Shown here: positions 16,048 through 23,517 of the stretch, piece by piece
Layout of the letters: each line of letters begins with the position of its first letter
How positions within the stretch are numbered: position 1 is the stretch's first letter
Source: Halalkalicoccus tibetensis
Lineage (GTDB): Archaea; Halobacteriota; Halobacteria; Halobacteriales; Halalkalicoccaceae
Reading direction: 5' to 3'
Assembly: GCF_037996645.1 (NCBI RefSeq)
Contig: NZ_JBBMXV010000001.1
Coordinates: 729,917-793,916, forward strand
Length of the DNA stretch: 64,000 bases
Notes under the pieces: model-generated
Database searches by the model: none
Seen by the model: the letters and a program-made list of their open reading frames with translations, nothing else
Told to the model about the DNA's origin: nothing
Translations under genes and position numbers: made by a program

Positions 16048-17108
16048 TCGAGCCGCACCGACGTCCCTTCTTCGGCAGACCGATAGATCCCGTCGATGAC
16101 CCGCTGGACCGTCAGCGCCTGCTCGACCGTGTTCAGTTCGGGCGTCTCGCCGCTCGCGACGCTCTCGAGGAACAGCTCGTCGCTCGCGGCCCAGCCCGTC
16201 TCGGGCAGGCTGCCCTCCAGCTCCGAGCGGACGTAGTGATCGGTGCCCTGGTGGCCCGTCTCGAGCAGCTCGAGCTCCTCCTCGCCGAGGCTGAGGCGCG
16301 CGCCCGCGTCGGTCCCCCGGACGAGGAACTCGTTGGTCGGCTCCTGGGAGGCCGCCCACGCGATCTCGAGCGAGATCGTCTGGCCGGTCTCACACCGGAT
16401 CAGCGCGGTCACCGAGTCCTCGACGTCGAACTCGCCCTCGCCGGTCCCCCAGTCGTCGGGGTCGGCGTAGTCCTCGCGGCCCGCGAAGTTCGACCGCGAG
16501 ATCCCCATGACCTCCTCGACGGCCGGGAAGTCGAGGATGTACAGCGCGAAGTCGATCGCGTGGACCCCGATGTCGACGAGCGCGCCGCCGCCGGCCAGTT
16601 CCTCGGAGGTGAACCACGTGCCGAGCCCCGGGACGCCCCGCCAGCGGACGTAGTTGCCCTGGATGTGCGTGACGTCGCCGAACTTGTCGTCCTCCTGATA
16701 CCCCTTCACCATCTCGACGGCCGCAGAGAGGCGGTTGTGGAAGTTCACCGCACAGAACCCCTTGGAGTCGCGGGCGGCCTCGGCGATCCGTTCCGCGCTC
16801 TCTAAGGTGTGGGCCAGCGGTTTCTCACAGAGCACGTCGAGGTCGCGTTCGAGCGCGGCGACCACGGCGGGCTCGTGGAACTTGTTGGGCACCGAGACGG
16901 CGACCGCGTCGAGCTCCTCCGCCGCGTACATCTCCTCGAACTCCCCGTAGGTCGCGGCCCCGAAGCGCGAGGCGAATTCCTCGCGCACCTCCTCGTCGAG
17001 GTCGGTCCCCGCGACGACCTCGTGGCCGAACTCCTCGGCGTTCTCCGCGTGGACCTGTCCCATGAAGCCGAGCCCGACGACCGCGAGGCGAACCGGTTGC
17101 TCCGTCAT
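16044..17108 (-). CDS. Gfo/Idh/MocA family oxidoreductase
   Basis: 354-residue NAD(P)-dependent sugar or cyclitol dehydrogenase. N-terminal Rossmann motif VVGLGFMGQVHAEN (about residues 10-23), the family motif CEKPLAHTLESAE (about 93-105; the Lys of EKP is catalytic) and the C-terminal substrate domain with GGGALVDIGVHAIDFALYIL (about 173-192; His catalytic). Haloarchaeal relatives include xylose dehydrogenases and inositol-type enzymes, but the substrate cannot be decided. Single gene, divergent from the glutaredoxin gene downstream with a 90-base spacer. Confidence 0.92.
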   Translation of the reverse strand: MTEQPVRLAVVGLGFMGQVHAENAEEFGHEVVAGTDLDEEVREEFASRFGAATYGEFEEMYAAEELDAVAVSVPNKFHEPAVVAALERDLDVLCEKPLAHTLESAERIAEAARDSKGFCAVNFHNRLSAAVEMVKGYQEDDKFGDVTHIQGNYVRWRGVPGLGTWFTSEELAGGGALVDIGVHAIDFALYILDFPAVEEVMGISRSNFAGREDYADPDDWGTGEGEFDVEDSVTALIRCETGQTISLEIAWAASQEPTNEFLVRGTDAGARLSLGEEELELLETGHQGTDHYVRSELEGSLPETGWAASDELFLESVASGETPELNTVEQALTVQRVIDGIYRSAEEGTSVRLD

Positions 17109-17200
17109 GATAGGGACTCACTCGGATTCGGATAAATAGCTGCCCATATCGAACCCGTCCATCGAAAGGGCTCATGGCGCTCGCGCCCGTACTCCCCGCC

Positions 17201-17443
17201 ATGACCGAGGTCACCGTCTACACCCGCGAGGACTGCCACCTCTGTGCGGAGGCGATCGGGACGATCGAGGAAGTAGCGGACGACGCCGGAACGGAGGTCG
17301 ACCTCACGCTCGTCGACGTCGACGAGGCCGGCCTCGCCGACGAGTACGGCGAGCGGGTACCCTACGTCCTGGTCGATGGCCGCCCCGCGTTCAAGTTCCG
17401 CGTCGATCCCGACGAGCTGCGCGCCTGTCTGGAGGGCTCGTAG
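17201..17443 (+). CDS. Glutaredoxin-like thioredoxin-fold protein
   Basis: 80-residue thioredoxin-fold protein beginning MTEVTVYTREDCHLCAEA: the redox motif is CHLC (residues 12-15), followed by ERVPYVLVDGRPAFKF with the cis-Pro. This pattern fits the glutaredoxin-like DUF836 group, which reduces disulfides or mixed thiols. The ATG at 17201 was preferred over the one at 17174, since the nine extra residues (MALAPVLPA) are not family-like. The stop is two bases from the end of the convergent HypE-like gene. Confidence 0.85.
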   Translation: MTEVTVYTREDCHLCAEAIGTIEEVADDAGTEVDLTLVDVDEAGLADEYGERVPYVLVDGRPAFKFRVDPDELRACLEGS

Positions 17444-17444
17444 C

Positions 17445-18395
17445 CTACTCCCAGAGCCCGTAGAGGTCGTCGCGGACCGGCTCGGCGATCCGCTCGCCGT
17501 CGAGATCGAGGGCGGGCTCGCCCGCCCCGACCTCCCCGATCGCGGCCGCCTCGATCCCCCGTTCGTCGAGCTCCGTGAGCGCACCGTCGACCTCTCCCTG
17601 AGGGATCGCCGCGAGCAGCGCGCCCGAGCCGAACATCTTCAGGGGGTCGACGCCCATCGCCGCGCAGAGCTCCCGGGTCGGCCCCCTGACCGGCACCCGG
17701 TCGCGCTCGATCCGGGCGACGACGCCGGAGGCGACCGCGAGCTCGAGGGCGCCGTCGACCAGCCCGCCCTCTGTGGGGTCGTGCATCGCGGTGGCGTACT
17801 CGCGCAGGACCCGCGCCTCGGGGAGGACGCTCAGCTCCGAGAACAGCGCCGCGCCCCGGTCGGTGATCTCCCGGGGGAGGCCCGACTCCTCGCGGAAGTC
17901 CGTCGCGAGGATCGCGGTGCCCTCGATCCCCGCGCCCTTCGTCAGCACGAGGACGTCGCCCGGGTCGGCCCCGCCCGTGGGGACGTACTCGTCGGCGAGG
18001 CCCAGACAGCTCAGACAGACCAGCGGGCGGTCCCGGTCCGGGGCGTACTCGGTGTGGCCGCCGACGATCGCCACGCCGGCCTCGCGGGCGGCCGTGTCGA
18101 GCTGCGAGACGACGGGTTCGAGCAGGTCGTCGTTCGGCAGGAAGACGGCCGCGGTGAGCCAGCGGGGCTCGCCGCCCGAGGCCGCGACGTCGTTGCAGGC
18201 GACGTGGATCCCGATCTCGCCGATCCGTTCGGCGGCCAGCGAGACGGGATCGGTGTTGGCGACCAGCAGCTGTTCGCCGACGCGGATCGCGGCGGCGTCC
18301 TCGCCGTAGGCCGGGCCCACGACGACGTCGTCGTCCGGAGCGCCGGTGTTCGAGAAGACCGTCTCGAGGCGTTCGGGGTCGACTTTCCCGATCAT
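17445..18395 (-). CDS. AIR synthase-related (HypE-like) protein
   Basis: 316-residue protein of the PurM/HypE/ThiL/SelD ATP-binding fold. Visible marks: GEDAAAIRVGEQLLVANTDPVS (in part; about residues 31-50), HVACNDVAASGGEPRW, IVGGHTEYAP, LVLTKGAGIEGTAIL and HDPTEGGLVDGALELA. HypE ends in a conserved Pro-Arg-Ile-Cys tail that accepts carbamoyl/cyanide; here the C-terminus is DDLYGLWE, so that tail is absent and hydrogenase maturation is unlikely. No hydrogenase genes are present. Archaeal genomes hold several such stand-alone proteins of unknown reaction. Divergent from nothing immediate; followed on the same strand side by a zinc-ribbon gene upstream. Confidence 0.82.
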   Translation of the reverse strand: MIGKVDPERLETVFSNTGAPDDDVVVGPAYGEDAAAIRVGEQLLVANTDPVSLAAERIGEIGIHVACNDVAASGGEPRWLTAAVFLPNDDLLEPVVSQLDTAAREAGVAIVGGHTEYAPDRDRPLVCLSCLGLADEYVPTGGADPGDVLVLTKGAGIEGTAILATDFREESGLPREITDRGAALFSELSVLPEARVLREYATAMHDPTEGGLVDGALELAVASGVVARIERDRVPVRGPTRELCAAMGVDPLKMFGSGALLAAIPQGEVDGALTELDERGIEAAAIGEVGAGEPALDLDGERIAEPVRDDLYGLWE

Positions 18396-18432
18396 GCCCC
18401 AGGGGAGGGTATCGACCGTTGTATACTGCCCG

Positions 18433-18603
18433 CTATCGCTCGCCGAGCTCGCGGCTCACGGTCGCGAACAGCACCGCCCCGCAGCCCGCACACCGGAAGG
18501 CGTCGGGCTCGATCTCTGTCGTCTCCCCGTCGCGGTGGACGGGAACGGTCGCTGGTTCGACCGTCAGCTCCAGCGGGCGATCGCAGTGTGGACATTCGAC
18601 CAT
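18433..18603 (-). CDS. Small zinc-ribbon protein (56 aa)
   Basis: Encodes MVECPHCDRPLELTV at the N-terminus and FRCAGCGAVLF near residues 37-47: two CxxC knuckles about 31 residues apart, a typical zinc ribbon. No other domain. It lies upstream of the HypE-like gene on the same strand with a 37-base gap, so the two may form one unit. Too short for the usual gene cut-off, but its codon bias, ATG start and paired cysteines support a real gene. Confidence 0.65.
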   Translation of the reverse strand: MVECPHCDRPLELTVEPATVPVHRDGETTEIEPDAFRCAGCGAVLFATVSRELGER

Positions 18604-18729
18604 GAACCGGGTCGGCGCCCGCCGGACATCCCTCTTGGTATTTCAGGACGATATCCTTTCGAATGAAACACGGATGTCTGACGGATAGCTGACTGACTTT
18701 CAAGAGGGTGGCCGCGAGAGGGTCACGGT

Positions 18730-19071
18730 ATGGAGTCACTATCCGACCATGGCTCCCGTCGATCCACGGGAGGGCGCGGGCCCGATCGTGGATCCGGCGG
18801 GGCGACCGCCGCGCTCAACAGGGTGCTCCTGTTGACCGGGGCGTTGCTGTTCATCAATGGCATCAGTGTCACACTCATTGCAGCACTCATACCGTTTGCC
18901 ATCAGCAGCGCTATCGTCATCACGTCCGTCACCGTCCTCACCATCGTGGCTGCCGTCGCCTACGCCGCGAAGCGAAACCCCGCCCGGACGCGGGCGCTCG
19001 TCGAGACGGCCCGCCCGCTGGTCGAGTCGGTGACCGACCGCGACCGTCCGCGCCGCCAGGGCGGCCTGTAG
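18730..19071 (+). CDS. Two-helix membrane protein, unknown
   Basis: 113-residue protein with a polar Gly/Arg/Ser-rich N-terminus of about 28 residues, two adjacent transmembrane helices (about 30-52 and 55-79, LLLTGALLFINGISVTLIAAL and IVITSVTVLTIVAAVAYAA in part) and a basic Arg-rich C-terminal tail (ends RDRPRRQGGL). No family recognised. Positive residues flank both ends, suggesting both termini inside. It precedes the crcB pair by 50 bases on the same strand but need not be in that operon. Confidence 0.6.
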   Translation: MESLSDHGSRRSTGGRGPDRGSGGATAALNRVLLLTGALLFINGISVTLIAALIPFAISSAIVITSVTVLTIVAAVAYAAKRNPARTRALVETARPLVESVTDRDRPRRQGGL

Positions 19072-19120
19072 CGCCCGCGAACCGTTCCGTTTTATCACCG
19101 ACGCCGGGAACCCGCTAGCG

Positions 19121-19486
19121 ATGGCTCCCTCCCGGCCCGCGGCGATCGCGCTCGTCGCGCTCGGCGGCTTCGTCGGCTCGATCGCGCGATACGGCGTGAC
19201 GCTACTTGCGCCCGGACTGGGCGGGACCTTCCTCGTGAACGTCACCGGGAGCTTCGCGCTGGGCTACGTCTTCTACACCTCCTCGACGACCGACCGGATC
19301 TCCCCCCGGACCCGGCTGCTCGTCGCCACCGGCTTCCTCTCCTCCTATACGACCTACAGCATGTTCGCCTTCGAGACGGTCGACGTTTCACTGATGTGGG
19401 GCCTGCTCAACGTCCTCGGGAGCTACGCCTTCGGGTTCGGGGCGGCGATCCTCGGCCGCCGGCTGGTCGTGGGTGGGTGGCGATGA
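19121..19486 (+). CDS. crcB: Fluoride exporter subunit CrcB/Fluc (first copy)
   Basis: 121-residue membrane protein with four helices, exporting fluoride to protect enzymes. Motifs: GGFVGSIARYGVT (about residues 13-25), LVNVTGSFALGY (about 39-50) and FLSSYTTYSMFAFE (about 71-84), the conserved Thr/Ser-Phe pore region. Many haloarchaea and bacteria carry two unequal copies that assemble as a dual-topology heterodimer; the overlapping second gene here fits that. Stop and the next ATG share four bases (19483-19486). Confidence 0.93.
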   Translation: MAPSRPAAIALVALGGFVGSIARYGVTLLAPGLGGTFLVNVTGSFALGYVFYTSSTTDRISPRTRLLVATGFLSSYTTYSMFAFETVDVSLMWGLLNVLGSYAFGFGAAILGRRLVVGGWR

Positions 19487-19839
19487 TCGAGGCGCTGTTG
19501 GTCGGCCTCGGGGGCGCGGTCGGCGCGGTCTCGCGGTATCTCGTCGGCCTCGGCGTCGGGCGGTTCGACGTCCGCTTCCCCTACGAGACGCTGTTCGTGA
19601 ACGTCGTCGGGAGTTTCGTGCTGGGCTGGGTGACGTTCGCCGGCGCCGGGGAGGGTGCGCTGCTGGTCGTCGGGATCGGCGCCTGCGGCGCGTTCACGAC
19701 GTTCTCGTCGTTCTCGGTCGACACGACCCGGCTGGTCGAGGACGGCGAGCCCGTTCTCGCCGTGGTCTACGCGCTCTCGAACGTCCTGTTGGCGACGGGC
19801 GCGGTCGTCCTCGCCCGGCTGCTCGTCCCGACAGTATAG
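19483..19839 (+). CDS. crcB: Fluoride exporter subunit CrcB/Fluc (second copy)
   Basis: 118-residue partner of the preceding CrcB. Motifs: GGAVGAVSRYLVG (about residues 9-21), FVNVVGSFVLGWV (about 39-51) and GACGAFTTFSSFSVDTTRL (about 66-84). The GAFTTFS(S/T)F core is closer to canonical CrcB than that of the first copy. The ATG at 19483 was chosen because the longer frame from 19396 lies within the first crcB. Four helices with opposite charge bias to the first copy would suit an antiparallel dimer; this is an inference. Confidence 0.93.
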   Translation: MIEALLVGLGGAVGAVSRYLVGLGVGRFDVRFPYETLFVNVVGSFVLGWVTFAGAGEGALLVVGIGACGAFTTFSSFSVDTTRLVEDGEPVLAVVYALSNVLLATGAVVLARLLVPTV

Positions 19840-19840
19840 G

Positions 19841-19872
19841 TTTTACATACCCCGTCCCCCGAAAGGGGGTAT
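19841..19872 (+). promoter_or_regulatory. TATA-like box and inverted repeat at the wHTH gene start
   Basis: TTTTACATA at 19841-19849 lies about 25 bases before the ATG at 19871. Arms ATACCCC (19847-19853) and GGGGTAT (19866-19872) form an inverted repeat that overlaps the start codon, and CCCCC-GAAA-GGGGG (19856-19869) is a nested hairpin with a GNRA-type loop. It could be an operator for the wHTH protein itself. Confidence 0.45.
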
Positions 19873-20158
19873 GGCAACCGAGGAGGTCCCGGAGGAGTTG
19901 GCCGCGCTCGCGGAGAAGATAGCGACGGAGTACCGCGACTCGGAGTACGAGATCGCGCTGGTGCTCGCGAACGCCGACGAACCCCTGTCGACTGAAGAGC
20001 TCGCCGAGGAGGCGGACTACACCGAACGAACCATCACGAAGCGCGTCGGCACGCTCGAGGAGCGGCTGGGCGGCGACCCGCTGCTACGGCGCGACGACGA
20101 GGATCGGCCGGTGCTCCACCCGGAGCTCGGCGCGGCGATCCGCGAACAGGCCGAGTAA
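19871..20158 (+). CDS. Small winged-helix DNA-binding protein
   Basis: 95-residue acidic protein. Residues about 28-70 form a helix-turn-helix (IALVLANADEPLSTEELAEEADYTERTITKRV in part) followed by a wing region GGDPLLRRDDEDRPVLH. No sensor domain, so it is either a simple repressor or acts as a dimer on a signal-free site. The inverted repeat at its own start (19847-19872) is a plausible autoregulatory operator. Located 31 bases after crcB on the same strand; a role in fluoride response is possible but not shown. Confidence 0.78.
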   Translation: MATEEVPEELAALAEKIATEYRDSEYEIALVLANADEPLSTEELAEEADYTERTITKRVGTLEERLGGDPLLRRDDEDRPVLHPELGAAIREQAE

Positions 20159-20502
20159 CGCGAGCGCTTCTCGATCGGGTCCCTTCGTCAGTAGTCGTCG
20201 GTACAAACAGAGTACGCGGCGCCGACCGGGCCGTTCCCGGTCGGCGCGGGGGCGATCCGCGGTGGGGGGGGGGGAGGGCGGATCGCCCCGGCGTACTGGT
20301 GGGATGGCGACGACGAATCGTCGACGCCATCGAGAGTGCGATGGGGAGGGGGGTGGCCTCTGACAGGCACAACGGCCGTCTCCTTGACGGCAAATATTCC
20401 AAGAACTGCCATGAATAAATACTTTGTGTATATTACAACATGTGTTGAAAATTATAATACCGGAATGGATTTTTAGCCCGCTGGGCACCGGGCGGCGCGC
20501 TC
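20159..20502. other. Non-coding spacer with hairpins and an AT-rich end
   Basis: 344 bases without a convincing gene. The first half holds three successive inverted repeats (see separate entry) and an 11-base G run at 20264-20274. The second half (20395-20475) is very AT-rich for this genome and could be a promoter reading leftward. A 74-codon frame on the minus strand (20188-20412, MAVLGIFAVKETAVV...) starts right after that AT-rich DNA, but it is Pro-rich, lacks similarity and spans all three hairpins, so I do not call it a gene with confidence. Confidence 0.5.
20219..20331. repeat. Three consecutive inverted repeats
   Basis: Hairpin 1: a perfect 12-bp stem GCGCCGACCGGG/CCCGGTCGGCGC with a 5-base loop (20219-20247). 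Hairpin 2: 12-bp arms GGGGCGATCCGC/GCGGATCGCCCC (20249-20289) enclosing a G-rich loop with 11 consecutive G. Hairpin 3: arms GATGGCGACGACGA/TCGTCGACGCCATC (20303-20331), one mismatch. The stems are distinct in sequence and tile the region with gaps of 1 and 13 bases. They could form a structured RNA, a terminator array, or a degraded mobile end. Confidence 0.75.
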
Positions 20503-20934
20503 TCAGGCGCCGCCGGTTCGCTCCTCGATCGCGTCGACGAGCGGGCGGCGGTGGCACCGCTTCGAATCGGCCTCGTAACAGACGAGAACGATGTCTTCCC
20601 CGCCTGCGACCCGCTCCGCAAGCCCCGAGAGGACCTCCCGCGCCTCGGGCGATCCGAGGTGCTCGTCGTATCGCTCGCCGAATCCCACCTCCTCCCAGGC
20701 GGCGTTATGCGCGCCCTCGTCGCACATCCCCCGCGTCTTCAGGCCCTCGCGGCGTTCCTGGAACTCCGAGAGCAGCTCCTCGGGCGGACCGAGCTCGGGG
20801 ACGTTCTCGTCGATCTCGCCGTGGAACCACGCCGTCGGCCGGCGGACCACCCCGATCCGGGTCGCCTCGCCCAGGTCGGCGAGGCCGTGAGCGAGCGCGG
20901 CGTGATACGTCTCCGAGACCGTTCCACGTCCCAT
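20503..20934 (-). CDS. DUF488 family protein
   Basis: 143-residue cytoplasmic protein of the DUF488 family. The signature near the C-terminus is VLVCYEADSKRCHRRPL (about residues 116-132), with the Cys-Glu...Cys-His-Arg pattern of the family; the N-terminal half contains TRIGVVRRPTAWFHG. DUF488 proteins have no settled function; some are suggested to act in nucleic acid or thiol chemistry. Length is slightly short but complete. Starts with ATG at 20934; its downstream side is the hairpin spacer. Confidence 0.82.
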   Translation of the reverse strand: MGRGTVSETYHAALAHGLADLGEATRIGVVRRPTAWFHGEIDENVPELGPPEELLSEFQERREGLKTRGMCDEGAHNAAWEEVGFGERYDEHLGSPEAREVLSGLAERVAGGEDIVLVCYEADSKRCHRRPLVDAIEERTGGA

Positions 20935-21053
20935 ACCGATAGCTGGGCGTCGAGCGCCTAAAACGCCCCGGCGGGCAACGGTTTTCGTCCCGGCCCGCCC
21001 ACGGTGAGTATGAGTCGTTCCCCATCGAACCGGCCTGCCAGCGGTGGTCGTCG

Positions 21054-21863
21054 GTGATCGGAGCCCCCCTGCGCCGCGGGCGCTGGGACGACCATCCCTA
21101 CGTCGCCGTTGGGGACGGCCCGCGAACGCTGATCGTGATCCCGGGGCTCAACGACCCGCTCTGTCGGGTCACCGACCGGTGGTGGTTCAGCCTGCTCGCC
21201 GCCGCCTACTGCAACCGCTACGCGGGCCGGCACACGGTCGCGATGGTGAGTCGGCCCCCTGGCCTCGACGAGGAGGCGTCCGTCCGTGAACTCGCGGGCG
21301 GCTACGCCGACGTCCTCGAAGAGATCGGCCCCGCCGACGTCATGGGTCTCTCGATGGGCGGGTTCCTCGTCGCGGAGCTCGCCGCCGATCGCCCCGACCT
21401 CGTCGAGCACGCGATCCTCGGGCTGGCCGCCGCCCGGCTGAGCGAGCGCGGCAGGGAGGTCGTCGGGCGCTGGCGCGAGTACGCGGGGGAGGATCGATGG
21501 CGACCGATCTGTACGGAGGCCGCGGGCGCGGTCGCGGGCGGCCTCCGGGGTACGGTCGCCCGCGACGCCGCCCGGCTCTACGGGCTCCTCGGCTCCCCAT
21601 CGCCGGTCGACCGCCACGATTTCCTCGTCTCCGCCGAGGCCTGCCTGGCCTACGACGGGACCGACCGCCTCGAGGAGATCGGGGTCCCGACGCTGGTGAT
21701 CGGCGGGACCGAGGACCCCTTCTTCGCCCCCGAGGCGTTCCGCGGGACCGCCGCCGGAATCACCGACGGCCGTCTGGTCGAACTCGACGGCGTCGGCCAC
21801 GAGGCCGTCCTCGACCACCGGCGGCCGTTCGACGGCGCGATCCGGGAGTTCCTCCATGACTGA
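21054..21863 (+). CDS. Alpha/beta-hydrolase fold protein
   Basis: 269-residue hydrolase. The oxyanion region LIVIPGLNDPL (about residues 26-36), nucleophile elbow GLSMGG (Ser near residue 100), acid in GGTEDPFF (Asp near 227) and His in GVGHEAVL (about 252) give a complete Ser-Asp-His triad. Start is GTG at 21054, the first possible start in frame; the ATG at 21010 is in another frame and stops at once. Substrate unknown: esterase, lipase or dienelactone-type activities are all possible. Convergent with the HerA-like gene. Confidence 0.85.
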   Translation: MIGAPLRRGRWDDHPYVAVGDGPRTLIVIPGLNDPLCRVTDRWWFSLLAAAYCNRYAGRHTVAMVSRPPGLDEEASVRELAGGYADVLEEIGPADVMGLSMGGFLVAELAADRPDLVEHAILGLAAARLSERGREVVGRWREYAGEDRWRPICTEAAGAVAGGLRGTVARDAARLYGLLGSPSPVDRHDFLVSAEACLAYDGTDRLEEIGVPTLVIGGTEDPFFAPEAFRGTAAGITDGRLVELDGVGHEAVLDHRRPFDGAIREFLHD

Positions 21864-21899
21864 TCGGGTCCGCCCGTTGGCGAGGCGTAACCACCCGCT

Positions 21900-23414
21900 C
21901 TACGCCGAGAGCGGATCGGCACTCTCGAGGACGAGTTCGCGCGCAGCAGGCGAGAGCGTGTAGATCCCGTCCGATCCCCGCTCGACGCAGGAACAGCCCC
22001 GAAGCTCCATGAGCAGCGTCCAGACGTGTTGGAACGGCGCCGAGACCTCCCCGCCGACCTCGCTGGCGGTCGCGCCCTCCCGATCGGCCAGTACCTCGAT
22101 GACGGCCCAAGTCTCGGTCTCGCCACAGAGCGACCGCCGGCTCGCGGCCTCGATCTCCGCGGCGATCCCCACGGCCTCGGCGTTCGGCCCGCCCGTCTCG
22201 TCCCTGCGTTCCCCGTCCGCACCGTCGCCGTCCGCCGAGGTTTCGGGCGCCCGTTCGTCCGTCCCCTGAGGCCCCTCCAGCCGCCCGCGCAGCTCCTCGA
22301 TCTCGGCCTCCAGCGCGGTGTTCTCCGAGCGCAGCCGTTCGAGCTCGTCGTCCATCGTCGCCTCGGGCAGCGTCGCCTGTGCGGGCTCGATCGTTCCCTC
22401 TCCCGACAGCGCGTCGGCCATCTGGCGGGCGGCCTCGCTCACGTCGCGGGCCGACTCCAGCTCGCGCTCCAGTTGGTCGATCCGCCGATCCCGCTGGGCG
22501 AGCTCGCGTTCGAGCTCCGCGACCCGCTCTCGTTCGCGTTGCTGGTCCTCGCTGATCGACTGGAGGTCGCCGACCAGTCCATCACTGACCGATTTGAGCT
22601 CGGGACGCTCGAAGTCCTCCAGCCCCGGCGTCGCCCCCGCGTCGAAGGTCCGCTTTCGCTTGAACTGCACCCGCCGGACCTCCCCATCGGTCCAGTCGGT
22701 CTGGAGAAAGGCCTCGCCCGCGTCGAGCTCCGCGACCCGCTCGCCGTACTCGCCGCCGACGATCCGTCCGACGACCTTCGTGTCGTTGTCCCACGTCAAC
22801 CGATGCCAAACCAGCCAGTTCGCCTGCGTGATGAAGTCCTTCTTGACGTCGGCGGGCCGCTGGCTGATGCCGACGATCCCCAGCCCGTGTTTCCGCCCGC
22901 GTTTCCCGATCTTGATCAACATCCGGCCAGTTTCGTCCATCCCGCCGCCCTCGGGGATGTACTCGTGGACCTCCTCGACGACCAGCAGGAACGGCTTCTT
23001 CAGCTTCTTCTCCTTGGCGAAGAGGTGGCGGGCGGTTTCTCGGAGGAGTTCGTCGGCGGCGTCCTCGTCGAGGTAGCCCGAGACGTCGAGGATGGTGGGG
23101 ACGTTCTGGTCGAGGGCGAGTTCGGCGACCTTTTCGGCGTGTTCGGGGCCGACCTGGATGTCACACTCCTCGTCGGCGCCGGCGTGCAGCAGCTCGTACT
23201 CCTCCTTGAGCCCGTAGTACTCGCCGTCGGTGTCGACGATCAGGACGGGGTAGCCCGCCTCGAGCAGCTCCTCGACGACGACGCTCGCGGTGTTGGACTT
23301 GCCCGACCCGGACTTGCCGGTGATGAAGCCCCGGCCGGTCAAAAGCTGGACGACCGGCATTCCGACCGGCGTCCCGTCGTCTGCGGTTCCGATCGTCACT
23401 CGCTCGTCGCTCAT
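21900..23414 (-). CDS. HerA/DUF87-type ATPase with coiled coil and C-terminal winged helix
   Basis: 504-residue ATPase. Walker A GKSGSGKS at residues 33-40, a Walker B LLVVEEVHEYIP (about 141-152), then GKRGRKHGLGIVGISQRPADVKK (in part), the arginine-finger/sensor region typical of HerA-FtsK type DNA-pumping ATPases. Residues about 285-385 are a strong coiled coil (repeated Glu-Leu-Glu/Arg heptads), about 385-430 an acidic disordered linker, and about 430-504 a winged-helix domain (AVIEVLADREGATASEVGGEV in part). No NurA nuclease is adjacent, so it is not the classical HerA-NurA pair. The wHTH suggests site-specific DNA binding. Divergent from nop5. Confidence 0.82.
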   Translation of the reverse strand: MSDERVTIGTADDGTPVGMPVVQLLTGRGFITGKSGSGKSNTASVVVEELLEAGYPVLIVDTDGEYYGLKEEYELLHAGADEECDIQVGPEHAEKVAELALDQNVPTILDVSGYLDEDAADELLRETARHLFAKEKKLKKPFLLVVEEVHEYIPEGGGMDETGRMLIKIGKRGRKHGLGIVGISQRPADVKKDFITQANWLVWHRLTWDNDTKVVGRIVGGEYGERVAELDAGEAFLQTDWTDGEVRRVQFKRKRTFDAGATPGLEDFERPELKSVSDGLVGDLQSISEDQQRERERVAELERELAQRDRRIDQLERELESARDVSEAARQMADALSGEGTIEPAQATLPEATMDDELERLRSENTALEAEIEELRGRLEGPQGTDERAPETSADGDGADGERRDETGGPNAEAVGIAAEIEAASRRSLCGETETWAVIEVLADREGATASEVGGEVSAPFQHVWTLLMELRGCSCVERGSDGIYTLSPAARELVLESADPLSA

Positions 23415-23449
23415 GGTTCGCCTCGCGCGTTCATTGGCAGGAAATATCG

Positions 23450-23465
23450 GGTATGTTACTTAAAC
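23450..23465 (+). promoter_or_regulatory. TATA-like region of nop5-flpA
   Basis: The 103-base divergent spacer between the HerA-like ATPase and nop5 contains TTACTTAAACTC at about 23456, the only AT-rich box in the right direction. It is about 60 bases before the nop5 ATG, so a short 5' leader is implied. Weak assignment. Confidence 0.35.
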
Positions 23466-23517
23466 TCTGTCGCCGGCGGAGCGAGGGGTTTACCGGACGG
23501 CGGGGTAAGTGGAGGGT

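Noticed and set aside
19072-19120. Fluoride riboswitch ahead of the crcB pair
   Set aside because: The 49-base spacer before crcB is too short and lacks the conserved pseudoknot elements I would look for.
20188-20412. 74-codon minus-strand frame (MAVLGIFAVKETAVV...) in the hairpin spacer
   Set aside because: It is Pro-rich, has no similarity to a known family, includes a stretch of G11/C11 and overlaps all three inverted repeats, which fits non-coding DNA better.
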